Source of the DNA: Marasmius tenuissimus
Lineage: Eukaryota; Basidiomycota; Agaricomycetes; Agaricales; Marasmiaceae
Direction of reading: 5' to 3'
Length of the DNA stretch: 64,000 bases
Assembly: GCA_029532415.1 (NCBI GenBank)
Contig: JAQOTA010000071.1
Span: 1,054,001-1,118,000, forward strand
In this document: piece after piece, positions 1 through 11,239 of the stretch
Layout: every line of letters starts with the position of its first letter
How positions within the stretch are numbered: position 1 is the first letter of the stretch
Translations under genes and position numbers: made by a program
Notes under the pieces: model-generated
What the model saw: the letters and a program-made list of their open reading frames with translations, nothing else
What the model was told of the DNA's origin: nothing
The model's database searches: none

Positions 1-87
1 GTTGAGGCGTATAAGATAATCCTGCAACTTCATGATAGTGGGCAAGTAGCTCTCAAGGAGAGCTACCGTCGGGACCTTGCTCTCCAT
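1..87 (-). CDS. N-terminal fragment of an unknown gene, running off the left edge
   Basis: An ATG on the minus strand at 85-87 opens a frame that stays open for 29 codons to the window edge (it begins MESKVPTVALLESYLPTIMK). The bases just upstream of the ATG on that strand are pyrimidine-rich, as is common before fungal start codons. I do not recognise the protein. The fragment is short and could be chance, so it is offered only as the probable 5' end of a gene transcribed leftward, divergent from the gene starting at 481. Confidence 0.35.
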   Translation of the reverse strand, partial: MESKVPTVALLESYLPTIMKLQDYLIRLN

Positions 88-480
88 AGCATAGAGGGGC
101 AGAGGAGGGAAGAAACGGCAAGGATTTTGGGACCACAAAGCCTGGTTGTGGTGGTTTCAAGGCAACATCGCGAAGGTCACAGCTCACGCGAGTGTGACGA
201 TTGAGTCACCGTGATCTCATTCGGACCGGTAGTTCGGTATATTTCTCACGGTACCTCTTCTCCGCTACCACCGAAATTCGAATAGTAACTGGCTTCGAAA
301 GTCGACCTGGTTCCGCCTTTGCTTCTCACAAAATAGCCCGGTAGGTGGTAGAGCTATCCACATACATTCAGACACTTATCGGAGCTCCTTTCAGCTCAGG
401 GTAAGCCCGATTGTGATCTAATCACACGCCTTACGGTCTGAACCTCCTTCGTCGCTTCGTCCAGAGATTCCCTAAACAAG
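88..480. other. Intergenic region between divergent genes
   Basis: About 390 bases without a credible coding frame. It would hold the promoters of the leftward gene fragment and of the binding-protein-like gene at 481. No clear TATA box was seen. Confidence 0.4.
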
Positions 481-1858
481 ATGACGCTTAGGATTGGATA
501 TGGTGAGGTATTATATTCGGGCTGTCTCGCCAGTGCTCTCATATTCCCGTTAAACAGTCCGAGAACATTTTTCATCCCCACTCCTTCGATTCGCCGATGA
601 GGATCAAGGAAAGAGCTTCACCCTTGTGGAGTGCCCCAGTGAGTCACTTCGTATACCTTGCAGGGCCCAGCTGAATGAGTGAGTTGCAGGTGGAACAGGA
701 CAACTGATATCCCGTCTTACCAATGATGAAATCGATGTAGCAATGTACGTCCCGAATCGAACTGTCCGTTGCAATATGGTGCTCAGACCGCAAGAACGAA
801 TTCTCCACAGAGCACTCACTGATCCTCTTATCTCGGGTATTGCGAATGGATCGAAAGCTTATAAGCTGGTGGGGAGCTACGTGACTACACCCTTGAACTG
901 GTACGTGCAGCTTGGCCCGACATCTGACTTTAGGTACGAACTCTCACCCCCTGCACGTAGGGCGGTCATTACAGGCAAAGAAACGCAATATAATAGCATC
1001 GCCGACCTTAAGGAGACTACCATAGGAATATCTCGTGTTGGGAGGTGACGAGACTCAGATTGTTCTCTGAGGGACCCTCTGACGTCTCTGTAGTGGAAGT
1101 CAAACCATGGCTTATGTTATGGCCCTTCAACAAGGATGGTCCTCACAGGGGATGAAATTTAGAGGTAAGTGTCTTGTTATTTGCATGTTAATGACTGCCG
1201 ATCTGTCTCGATTATAGTTAACAACGATATCCGTGGCCTGATCAACTCTGTCAATGACGGGACGACCAGTGCATTTATGTGGGAATGGTTTACTACTAAG
1301 CCGTTCCGGGATGCAGGCGAAGTGAAATTTGTGCGTACAGGGTTGCTGTCTGCGATAATACTCACGCACTCATACCCAATACTTCAGATCGGCTCCGTGC
1401 CTACTCCTTGGCCTTCCTGGTTGATAGCGGCGCAACCTTCGGTTTCTGCGGAAGACCTTAAAGGGTTCCTCACGTCATTGTCGACCTATGTTCGCTCATT
1501 CGACTCTGCCGAGAGTCGTACGAGCAAGAACATAGAGTTTATCAAGGCTAAGTTTGGTTACCCCGAGGAAGACATATTGGTTTGTCGATACATCGCACAT
1601 AGTTTGCCCGAGCTTCACACTGATATGGAGATGACAGGAATGGCAGAAAACAGTTGGTTACCCAGAAAGTTGCTTGTCCATCTCCAAGAAAGTGATCACC
1701 GAGACTTTAAGGTAATCTCAGGTCCTTCGTTTGAACCTTGCTTCTACTGAAGTTCTCTCCCCAGCGTTCTCGAAAAGGCGGGTGTAGTCGAAGCCCCGAA
1801 GAACGGGTTCAACGTCGAAACGTTCATCAATGGCGACATTGTCAAGCTGATCGACTAG
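481..1858 (+). CDS. Ca3427-like periplasmic-binding-protein (PBP2) fold protein
   Basis: Ten exons give 291 residues: 481-502, 558-638, 690-744, 811-900, 961-1044, 1094-1164, 1218-1330, 1388-1579, 1638-1711, 1765-1858. All introns are GT-AG, 49-66 nt, and all phases agree. The protein starts MTLRIGYVREHFSSP and carries landmarks of the fungal Ca3427-like subgroup of the type 2 periplasmic binding fold (related to SsuA/THI5-type proteins): SGTGQLISRL, DEIDVAIALTDPLISG, ISRVGSGS, NDGTTSAFMWEWFTTKP and PTPWPSWLIAA, with VLEKAGVVEAP near the C-terminus. Such proteins bind small ligands; the ligand here is unknown. There is no signal peptide, so it is probably cytosolic. Exons 8-10 matter: reading straight through 1580-1637 gives an unrelated tail, while splicing there restores the family C-terminus. 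Confidence 0.8.
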
Positions 1859-1981
1859 GTAGCAGAATATTTGGTATGTACAATGGTCTGTGTAGGATAC
1901 GGAAGGATACATTTATGTTTGACCAATATGAATACAAGAAATGGCATGTGAGCAAGCAACTTGCGACCGAGGGGACTCCGA

Positions 1982-2952
1982 CTATGCACTGGACGGAAGT
2001 TCTTCGATAGTAGCAGTCTTCTTATCAGCCGCTTTGTTCAAGAAACCTAAGTGATAGATATTTTGGTCAAAACCTTCTGGCGAGCAGGGTTCGCAATTTG
2101 AGTCACCTTTGAGTTTCTGCTTGTGCACCCTCTCCTTCTCTTTGTCTATAGCACGGAAGCGAGCAAGCTCTTGGTCGACGAGTGCCGTGTCTGGGCCGAG
2201 ATTCAGCAAGGCATGACGCGGGCGCCCACAACACTCACCATCGGGGTTCTTCGTTTTCAACTCTTCAAACAGCTTTTCACATTTTTCGAGGTATCCTTGT
2301 TCGCCAAGAGCTTTTGCCTTTCGGAACATAGCCTTGAAATTCTGGTCGTTCTTCGCGAGAGCCTGATAGAATGGGGCCAATTCGTAACGATGGTGAAAGA
2401 GGTGGTAGAGCTGACTCACTTTGTCGGCAGTCTCCTGAGCCCTCTTCCAGTTTCCTTTCTTCATGTGGCAGGCCGCCATGTTTGCGTAGACCTTCTCGAG
2501 AACCTCATCCACCTATCTTACACTTTGAGATCCTTTTCGCGCTCGTGTGCGGATCTTGCCACTCACTTCAGTTTTTTCCTTGAGTGCTTCCCCTTCAGCT
2601 CTCTGCGTTGCTTGTGGTGATATCATCGATATTTGCTTCAAAGCACTCCTAGAAACCTCGATGAGAAGAGATCGCTAACCATCGAACTAAAAATATGCCT
2701 CACTTGTCGAGCCCATTTAGGTATGTTAGGGCCTAACAGCACCGCGTCAGAAATGCCAAAATGACAAGAGAAGTGTTCTTACAAAGTGATACGAGGTCAA
2801 AGCTACAATGAACGCGAGTAGTTGGTTAGATAGTTCAATATTACAACCAACACCAAGGCTGTCTCACCTGCTTGTACGTCGCCAGACTTGAACGCTTGAT
2901 CTGCTTTTTCCTTATATTCCTTGGCCGTCGCAAGCTTATCTTCAGCAGACAT
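1982..2952 (-). CDS. Small tetratricopeptide-repeat (TPR) protein
   Basis: Eight exons on the minus strand (2868-2952, 2783-2802, 2704-2732, 2567-2648, 2420-2512, 2239-2362, 2107-2190, 1982-2046) encode about 193 residues beginning MSAEDKLATAKEYKEKADQA. TPR-type helix pairs are visible: KEKADQAFKSGDVQAALTSY, then KVYANMAACHMKKGNWKRAQ, then the ALAKNDQNFKAMFRKAKALG segment. The C-terminal third is charged and probably helical, ending EELPSSA. TPR proteins of this size usually act as adaptors, often for chaperones; the partner is unknown. The second and third exons are only 20 and 29 nt long but in phase. The gene converges on its left neighbour (123 bp between stops) and diverges from the VPS9 gene with 211 bp between starts. 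Confidence 0.75.
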
Positions 2953-3163
2953 TGTATGGAGTTGACCGTGACTTCAAAAAGACGCGTTTATTTGATGATT
3001 CTACGGAATCTATGGTGAGGACAATGGGGGTGTGGAGAGAACGCTGTCAGTGTGTGCGGTGCCAAGCAGGGCGCTCTATTTATTCAAGCGCCCGTCAGGC
3101 GCCCATCCATCTCCTGCCTTCTCGACCGCGTTGTTAGCTTACTGACAGTGTCACTGTTGTTCA

Positions 3164-6100
3164 ATGTCGAAGACAACAGGCAATGCCAACAGGGACTTTC
3201 CGGCGACGTCGATAGGTCGTTCTTCTGGGCCTCGCTTTCTTAATTCTCTATCGCCCAGCAGTGCACCGGGTACCCAGCCTTCCCTTAGTAGAACATCATC
3301 TCGGGAATCCCTCAACATCGCACACCCCCTTCTATCTACAAGTCCAACCTCTGGGATAAGCCCTAGCTCTAGCACGACCAATCTCAGTGCTACCGCTTGG
3401 GATAATGGCTTCAGTTCCGGAGCCAGCGGTGCAACACCTGCTCTCGGATACGTGCCCTATACTCCCAGGCATCGACCACCCTCGTCTCACCTCAGTCATG
3501 CGCATTCTCCAACATCGGCATCCTCGTCGCCTTCGGTTTTGGTTACACCGGCCGTACCGGCCACAAATACACAAACCGTAGTCAATCGTAATGCAGTAGG
3601 AGGAGGAGCGACCCATACAGGAGATGCGACATCCAAACTGCAGTTGATGAATCTCAAGTCGGCGGCCCAAGGCTTGGGTTTGGACGCTGGAAGCATTGGA
3701 TGGGCGATTGTAGAGCGACTTGTGGGGATCGTTGGAAGTAGCGATGAGCGGGAAGAAGAGGAATGGCGAGAGATATGGTCTGCGCTGCATAACGGAAAAG
3801 TATGTCCTATTATTCTTCTCCTGACGTTAACGTTAACGGTGACTTGAGGCGACGCTTCTCTTGCCACTAGATCCCCTCAGCTCACTAGGAGCCCACATAT
3901 CCGTTTCTCGCCACGACAAGGATAGCAATCGACCAAGAGGAAGTGTGATCAATGCACAGTTTATCTCCCCGTCTTTCGTGAAGAACCACGTCGTTTTTTG
4001 CGACCCTGTAGATAAGAAAGACACAGGGATAACCCAGGTCGTTACTCTCTCAGGTATTCGAGGTTCCATATCGTCGACTAAGTGCGTGTCACATATTCAT
4101 TTGTTTCTCCGTTGTTCACGGTTATCTCATACGGGACAGTCCCACCACGCAATCTGCCTCTGTAACATTCGACTCCACCCTTCATCCATCTACCAAGCTG
4201 TTCAAAGAGGTATCCCAGCCAGGCACACGCGCTGCCGCATTCGCCTCGTTACTGCCACCATACCCCGATTCATTATCCACGTCAAGATACCCAACTTACA
4301 CACTACCAACCCATACCGATACCTTCACACTTCCACCTCAGAGTCCTAACTTCCCCATCGACCCCAACAAAAGGAAACCGCCATTACCTCCTCGTCGACC
4401 GGTGAACGCTACTAGTCCTCCATCCGGACAGCGTCCTTCTACCCCGAGCGGAAGCGGAGGTCGTCTAGCCGGCCTCGTTAGTCTGTTTGGCCGGTCGAGC
4501 TCCTCTGTAAATACCTCACAGCTATCCACTTCCCCTGCATCGACGGATGGGCTTGTCGCCCCCGCCCCCGCCCCCGCCCCCGCCCCCAGCAGCCGGCCGC
4601 CGTCGATATTGAGCGTGTCGGACAAAGCGAGTATCGAAGAGGATGCTGGCATAGCACCTTCATCTTCATCTTCACTAACAGTACCTGCCTACGCGATCTC
4701 CACCAGTATTCACTCTAATGAGGTATTGAAGGGGTTGTGGGTTGCATGCGTTCGGGATGTCAAGGACAGACTGAACGCGGCGTCCCAACCCGACGATTTC
4801 GCCGACCGGATAACAACTCCCAGTCTGGTGGTTGACCGGGTGCTGGAGTTCATGGACCAGGAGGGCGTCTTCCCTGTTCTCAGAGTACCTGCTAGGACCG
4901 AAATGGACGCTGGAGGCTCTATACGCCCTATCAAAGGAAGGAAAAACAGCGAGAAAGATAGATACGAGGTCAACGGTTATGGCGGCGAACTTTGGAGAGA
5001 CATTGAGCAGGTTGCTGAGCGATGGCAGCTGTTCTTTGTAGATCTCGAAGATGAGCTGAGGGCTGCGCCGCAGAATAAAACCAAGTCGAAATCAAGATCT
5101 ACAAAGGAGAAGAGAAGTCAAGAGACAACAGTAGATGAAAGTGAGAAGGAGTCATTAGTGTCTGGTTCTGTGTCCGTCTCAGGAAGCGAGAAGGATGATG
5201 ACCCGGACGAGAAGAGCCACGCACCTCAGAATGCCGAAGAGAAAGAGGAGGAAGAAGAGAAGAGGGTCAGAGAAATAATGGAGAGAGTAGAAAAGGTGGC
5301 GTGCACCTCTTGTGGTATCTTCGGGAGGTACGCTCGGCGTTCCTTGCCAGCTTTGCTCGTGTGCTAACCGAATTTTTATCACCCGCCAGATTGTTCCCTC
5401 AGCCTTCGCCTCAGTGTAGTCAGCAGCCTGATGATCATGAAGACGAAGCGACAGATACCGCCCACGACGAGGCTCTTGCCTCTAGGATTGCTGCACTCAA
5501 CCTCGTCGATATTGGGCTAAGTGATCTAGATATCGACCCACCTAGCTCGAAGGAGCAGGAAGATGCGCTTCTTTCTGTTCTGAATGAATGTGGAGGTACC
5601 CTCAGCATGCTGGAGGACGCTCATTGTCCCAGAGACAAAGCGGCAGTACTTGTCAAAGCTCACCGAGTCTTGGTTGATGGCCTGGGAAACCTATCAGAGG
5701 CGGTACGCATGAAGAGCGAGGACGATATAGCGCTTGGCGAGAAAGAAAAGAAAGAGGAGGTGAATACCTCACTCAAGGAAACCTCTGTACTTGGCGGAGA
5801 GGAAGTTACGTCTCCGCAGGCTGTTGAAGGTGGCTCGCTTCCGCCCGCAGTCCCGGAGTCGGCGATACAACCTGACGCGATACCCTCGGAGACATCAATA
5901 GCGGCTACTGATCATAAATCAGAACCCGCTAACTCGCAGCAGACTCTTTCACTGGACACACTCTTCCCACTTCTCATTCTCTCCGCCGTCAAAGCCAACC
6001 CACCACGTCTCATATCCCATCTCCTATACACTCAACGTTTTCGCAATCGCTCGTTTGGCGGGGAAGAGGCTTACTGTCTCGTCAATCTGATGGCTGTTGC

Positions 6101-7332
6101 CGAATTCATTGGAGCACTCGATCCTGCGACCGTTACTTCCAACCGTCTTGGGCTTATATCGACCCCAGGATCCGGCCCTATACCCATACCAGCGCCGAAT
6201 AGTCGTCCGGGCTCACGTTTATCGATGATCGCGCAGGTACCCTTACCGGGGACACCTGCTGGTTCGGTCGCGTCGACGTCGGCTTTGTCCTCCACTTCCT
6301 TCACCCTCCGGCATCGCGTAGAGCAACAGGTCGATGCATTGTCCAACTCTGCCAACAAGGTAATAACTGGTGTCACCGGTGTAGTCGATACGTCGTTCGG
6401 GATATTCAAGAGCTTTACCCTACCGACACTCAAAGTCGGCTCACAGGCTGATTTACATTCGGAGGTGGACGGACCCGTCGCGCCTTGGAATGAAGGCAAG
6501 GGGACTTTAGTGAGAAGAGATACCGGAGGTTTCTCTATTCGTGGTTTGAAGTTGCCTGGTCTTGGTGGTGGATCGGTGGTCGGTGGGAAAGCTAAGGAAG
6601 AGGAGATGATTAGCGTTTCGAGGCCGGGAAGCGTGAGGAGCAGGAAGTCTGCGGGCTCCAGGATGGCCGCGTCTGACTATGACAGTGAAGAGGATGACGA
6701 TGACAACCTGGACGAAGATGACGTGAGCGATGGTGAAGGTGAGAGTGGCAGTGAAGAGGATGGTAGTGAGGAAGAGGCTGAGGAGGGAGAGGGTTACTTC
6801 TCAGGCCCAGGTGGAGATGCTAGGAGCATTAAAAGCTTTGAGAGTATGATGAGCTCGCGACAAAGGGCAAGCAAGAAGGCTGCACACTCCGGAAGATCTG
6901 CCAGGGAGGTGGCCGGTGCAGCGAGGAAGAGCTTGAGTGACAGGTTAGCGAAGGTTTCGAGCGGAATCGGAGGCGTTACCAAAACGGGGTCTGGCAGCAA
7001 TGTCAAGGTTGGTTTCCGTTGTTTGCCACATCTAGCGCTGGCTGATTTTTTGCGACTGTCAGCTACCCTCTCCGCAGTCGTCGCTATTGTTAGGTACTAG
7101 TACTCCGACGAATCGTTTCGACGTACCAGTGGCATCGTCCCGGCCCCAGTCACCCGTCCCACAACCCGTATCCTTGAGGTTAGCACCACCCAGCCAACGG
7201 TTGTTGGAATGCACCTCTGCAGATGAATTACGCCTCAAGGATGTCGCAGAACTGCTGAGAGAATATAAAAGATTGGTCGATGGTGTGAGAAGTGTCGGTG
7301 GTTTTGTTGAAGACGTTGAAGCAGGGGTTTAG
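3164..7332 (+). CDS. VPS9-domain protein, predicted Rab5-type GTPase exchange factor
   Basis: Five exons (3164-3799, 3849-4081, 4140-5327, 5390-7007, 7078-7332) encode 1309 residues. The VPS9 domain, roughly residues 740-930, is recognisable from HCPRDKAAVLVKAHRVL (family pattern sPrDKL...a..vl), the core LFPLLILSAVKANPP, and GEEAYCLVNLMAVAEFI with the conserved tyrosine. An acidic insert of about 80 residues splits the domain. VPS9 domains activate Rab5/Vps21-type GTPases on endosomes. The remainder is S/P-rich and low in complexity, with an AP repeat near residue 430 and a D/E-rich stretch around residues 1110-1160. Residues about 150-290 form a more ordered block I cannot name. It is longer than yeast Vps9 or Muk1, and the N-terminal part looks lineage-specific. 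Confidence 0.8.
4558..4587. repeat. GCCCCC hexanucleotide microsatellite (about 5 copies)
   Basis: Perfect tandem hexamers inside exon 3 of the VPS9 gene. They are translated as an Ala-Pro dipeptide run, so length changes in steps of 6 bases keep the frame. A likely polymorphic site. Confidence 0.85.
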
Positions 7333-7611
7333 AAGTATCTAGATCGAATTTAGATTGTTTTTTTCGTTCATTGCAAGGTTCAGTTCGCTATATGTTGTAC
7401 GTATACATACTTCTTGGCTAGTATATATGTTTCCTTTGTAATGGTTCTGTGCCTGTGCTTCGGACATGCGGTAATGCCCCAGTCGTAGGCCACTTTCGCA
7501 ATAGGCGCCGTCAAGCGCCCAGGTCGAAGTACGTGACGCTGGATAGTCACGCCAAATTCCAGTTCAACCCGTTCCTCTGACCTTTTCCCCAAAAACTTTC
7601 TCCTACCGACC

Positions 7612-7951
7612 ATGTCGATGTTTGCCAATATAGTCGGCTTCTCCCTATTTGGTCTGGCTGCTAGATTTGGTCAGCTTGGTATCCAGAGGCGAAACCTCTT
7701 TGAAAGTACGCTTCCGCCTGTATCTTCAATAACCCGCGTTGGCTCACATTCCGTTCCCTTACTCAGACATGGCAGGACACGCTATATCAATGGGAGTGTT
7801 TGGATATGCTGGCTACTGGGCTTACAGATGGGATATCAAGTCCGCAGAGCTCATAGCACAGAAGCAGGCAGAGATTGCGGAGCAGCAGAAGTTGCGGGTA
7901 GCAAAGGCAGAGGCGATAGCTGAGAAGCTCATGAAGGAGTCAGACTCATGA
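7612..7951 (+). CDS. Small membrane protein, possible NADH dehydrogenase (complex I) accessory subunit
   Basis: Two exons (7612-7705, 7767-7951) give 92 residues starting MSMFANIVGFSLFGLAARFG. There are two short hydrophobic stretches (about residues 4-18 and 34-49, the second ISMGVFGYAGYWAYRWD) separated by LGIQRRNLFENMAGH, then a charged helical tail rich in A, E, K and Q. This outline resembles the two-helix complex I subunit NDUFC2 and its fungal counterpart NUXM (basic loop, then a GY(Y/W) segment followed by charged residues). That assignment is an inference from pattern only. A small protein of the mitochondrial inner membrane is the safer statement. A possible 3' UTR intron lies at about 7976-8026. 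Confidence 0.7.
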
Positions 7952-9250
7952 ACGTGTCTTGAAGGAAACAAGGTGCGTATGGTGACATTTTGGACGAGGA
8001 ATCTGGTGTTCTAACATTGATTAGTCTAGATAGAAGTCCGTTGGCGGGACTGTTACCCATTTCTGTACTTCAACACTTGATTCATTTTGCACCCTTTTCC
8101 GTCGTTCGCCCATAAGTCAAACCGTAAAATTACTCCAGTCCCCTCAGATGCTTAGGTTATGCATGCGGTGACCAAGTGAGGTGTGTCTTTAACACAGTGA
8201 AAAGAAGATCACCCACACGGCATCAGCCATACGGTATTCTCGCAGTATCATCGGGCGTTCAAGGAATTGTGAAGGATATAGACCGGCGCGCTCCTGATGA
8301 ATGTTTCGACATCCAGCACCCGACACGGAATTCCATTCTTACTTGCTTTATAGTCCTCATTAGCCCAATGATAGTTGTTTGCCCGTTGTAGGCGGCGGTT
8401 GGTCCCGCTGTCCGTCTCCCAAGGCATGGCATAATCTAAGCTGTAAATGGTACATCTGGCAACCTTCCAAATCCGTGGTGAGTCCTGCGAACAGAATCAT
8501 GATGAGATCCATCTCACTAACGCCTTTTCCTCATTTAGATACTCGTCACTTTCTGACTCTACCAAGCAGGGTGTTGTCAGGAACCATGACGATTGACAAG
8601 AAAACGGGATGGAGTGGGAGAGTGGTCTAACACATATCATGATGGAACTACGTCTTCTAACGGTTTCGACGACAACATGTTCACACCGTTTGAGGATCTC
8701 AGGTTTTTCCGTGCTCCTCCGAGGGGGAAATATCTGAAGAGGTTGCTCTTGAGGGGCTCGTGGAAGCTTCTCGTTATAGGACACGAAATATTGCCTAAAT
8801 TCTCCTTCGGGGGTATGCCTACATGCTCCTATATCCAGTCTATTATTCCGAATTTGCGAATTGACGAATGTCGGCCTGTCATTTTGAGTTTCTCTAAAGC
8901 TTAAAGGGGACTTTTCGTGCTTGGGACTCCTGTAAGACGCGCGGGCCGCCCACGGCTGACACTCTAACCCTTCGAGGGCAAGGACCCCGGACTAAGAATG
9001 TAACCAGAGCCTAGAGGCCATTCATGCTTCAAAATGGTAATGAACTGGTGTAGATCTGATGACGAGTCAGATTATAAGTAATTGAAGGTTTCCCCAAGAG
9101 GATCGTGCCTCGAGTTGCTTTGCCCATGGGAGAGTTGTGACAGGTTCAAGTGACACGTGTGACATGGAATTTGATGCACGTTTTCAAGGTTTCTTTTATC
9201 CCCAATCTTGCCCCCCCAAACGGCCCCATACTTCCCTGCCTCTTGCCCCC
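7952..9250. other. Long intergenic region, no supportable gene
   Basis: About 1.3 kb. Frames are short, interrupted and without recognisable motifs on either strand. It should contain the 3' end of the small membrane-protein transcript and the promoter of the orphan at 9251. Any former gene here would be too decayed to identify by eye. Confidence 0.4.
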
Positions 9251-11239
9251 ATGTCGAGACGCGCTCGACGCGAGGCCGTTTCATCCCTTTCACTCGTGCT
9301 ACCACGTCCTGAGCTCCCTCATCGCCGTTCCTCACTCCTTTCCCAAGGTTCAGTCACCTCCCCTCAAACTCCAAGGAACTCGGGCTGCTCCTCTCCAAGA
9401 TGTCAATCCTGGTTGATGACTAGCAATGCCAGTAACAGGAAGAGCACAGACAGTTGGAATAGTTCGAATGCAGACTTTGGAGAGGAGTTCGAGGCAGAAT
9501 GGAAGCCAGAGCAGATCTTGCTGCTTTCACGGGTGCGCCTTGTTCTTATGGGTCGAGAATATGAATTATTTTTCTAACGCTCACGATCTGCCCTACAGAC
9601 TCTTGACGCCCTTCCAGCACATTTGACTCCATTCAACGGTCCCATTCCGCCCTCCAATCTCCTTGACAAGATTGCTCGAGGTGTCTCCAGTGCCAAAGGA
9701 CCCAACGACTGGCCCCATTCTCTACGCGCTACTCGTGTCAAGCTCATAGAGATAGCCCGTCAGCGTGCCAAAGAAGACTCAGTGAAGCATTCAAAGTCTG
9801 TCGTGGACGAAAACGACGAGATTGGCCTCTACACGCCCGACAGTGACGCTGGTATGGGTTTCTCGCGCAGGAGCTCATTAGGCGTCAGGCGTCCGCTCTA
9901 CCGACAGTCTAGCATGGACTTCATGAACACGGAAGACCGGAAATTGACCAACAACGATAGTATAACCCGGTACGTAAATATTTTTATCTCCTATCCATCC
10001 AGTTATTTTCCCCTCTTCATCGGGTGGCATAAGAACCTCAACTGAAAAATATCTCATAGGCTTTCAACTCGGCTGCAACGGACGGAAAACTCGCTTCCTG
10101 CCACCACTTATCATCCCTATACACGCTCTCGCGCTCGAGCATTAACTCAATCTCACCAGAACGGAATGAACCGCCGGTCCTCTTCCCCGCCTCGGCCTGA
10201 ACATGTCCCCTCCCTCATCAATCCTTCAACTCCCAGCTCTTCGACTCTCAACAGTCTCTCTTCAATATCCACTTCTGCAGCACGGCCCCGTCTCAGCAGG
10301 AGATCGGTCTCTTCCTTTACCAGTGATGTTTCGATGCTCAGTGGAAGCAGCATCGGTGAAGCACCCCTCAACAACCTTCTTCCCTCCGCCGTTGCTGGTG
10401 CCGTTGACCCACGCATGCAACGGGTCAGACGGTCTGAGTCTTTCTGCGGACCTTCCCATCAGTTAAATTCTTTCTCTTCGTCAGCTCGAGACGGGTTCGC
10501 TTCGTCTGTGACACCACCACCTACTCGGCAGACGTTCAAGCGGGCCCCTTCTTATGGCATGTTGGCGCAAGAGGCCCGAGACAGGGAGAAGGAGAAGAAG
10601 GCTAGTGGTATTTACCACCTCGAGGCGCGAGAACGGATGAATGCTAGCCCGTGTCCCTCCAGCGACGAAGAGGAGAAGATCAGGGACAAGCGAGCTAAGA
10701 AAGCGAGAGTTCCAGGAGCGAAGGCATCCAAACGGTTGGTCGCTCAGGAGAAGGAAGCGGCCCCAGTGGAGACACCGAAAAAGCTCAAGAAGGTCTCCTC
10801 CAAGGCTGCAGGTTGCGCAGATAAGGCTTCGAAGAAGAAGTCATCGACATCGCCCTCGACCATACCCGAGTCAGGCCCGAGCAGCTCAGTGATGGGAAGT
10901 CGTCCCCCGCAGCGCATGAACCTCGAAAGGAACCCAAGTATGTTTGGAGCGGAATTACCTCACCTCCATATTCCAGCGGCGTCACCCTCAAATCACCGCA
11001 CATCATCATCGCGCTCAGTCGCGCGCTCTCCGTCCACTCCCACCCGAAGTTCCCGTACCCCTGACACCGTGCCTACCGATCCACAGCTCAAAGGAAGAAC
11101 TCTGCGTCGTGTAAAGCGGTTGGCTCCTGGGAGGAAGATTTCGTTTGGAAGCTTGGTTCCGCCGGCCGGAGAAGACTTGATTGAGGAGGATAGTGAAGAC
11201 AACTCGAAGCTCCTCGGAAGTGCCTTCCAACTATCTTAA
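9251..11239 (+). CDS. Ser/Pro- and Lys-rich orphan protein, probably nuclear
   Basis: Three exons (9251-9532, 9599-9969, 10060-11239) encode 610 residues. I do not recognise the protein. The best-ordered part is the early region, with EEFEAEWKPEQILLLSR followed by the segment LPAHLTPFNGPIPPSNLLDK, which reads like a real but unnamed domain. The middle and C-terminal parts are S/T/P-rich with basic clusters (KIRDKRAKKARVPGAKASK and RRVKRLAPGRK) that could be nuclear localisation signals; the protein ends in an acidic patch. An in-frame ATG at 9164 is possible, but the sequence between it and 9251 is C-rich and reads like leader, so 9251 was chosen. Phases agree at both introns. Confidence 0.7.

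Noticed and set aside
1765..2010. Frame giving an arginine-rich C-terminus for the PBP-like gene
   Set aside because: Splicing 1580-1637 and 1712-1764 gives the family ending VLEKAGVVEAP in phase; the arginine-rich reading is a frame artefact.
8176..8904. Several frames in the gap before 9251
   Set aside because: No ATG at sensible positions, no motifs; no CRISPR-like or tandem repeat structure either.
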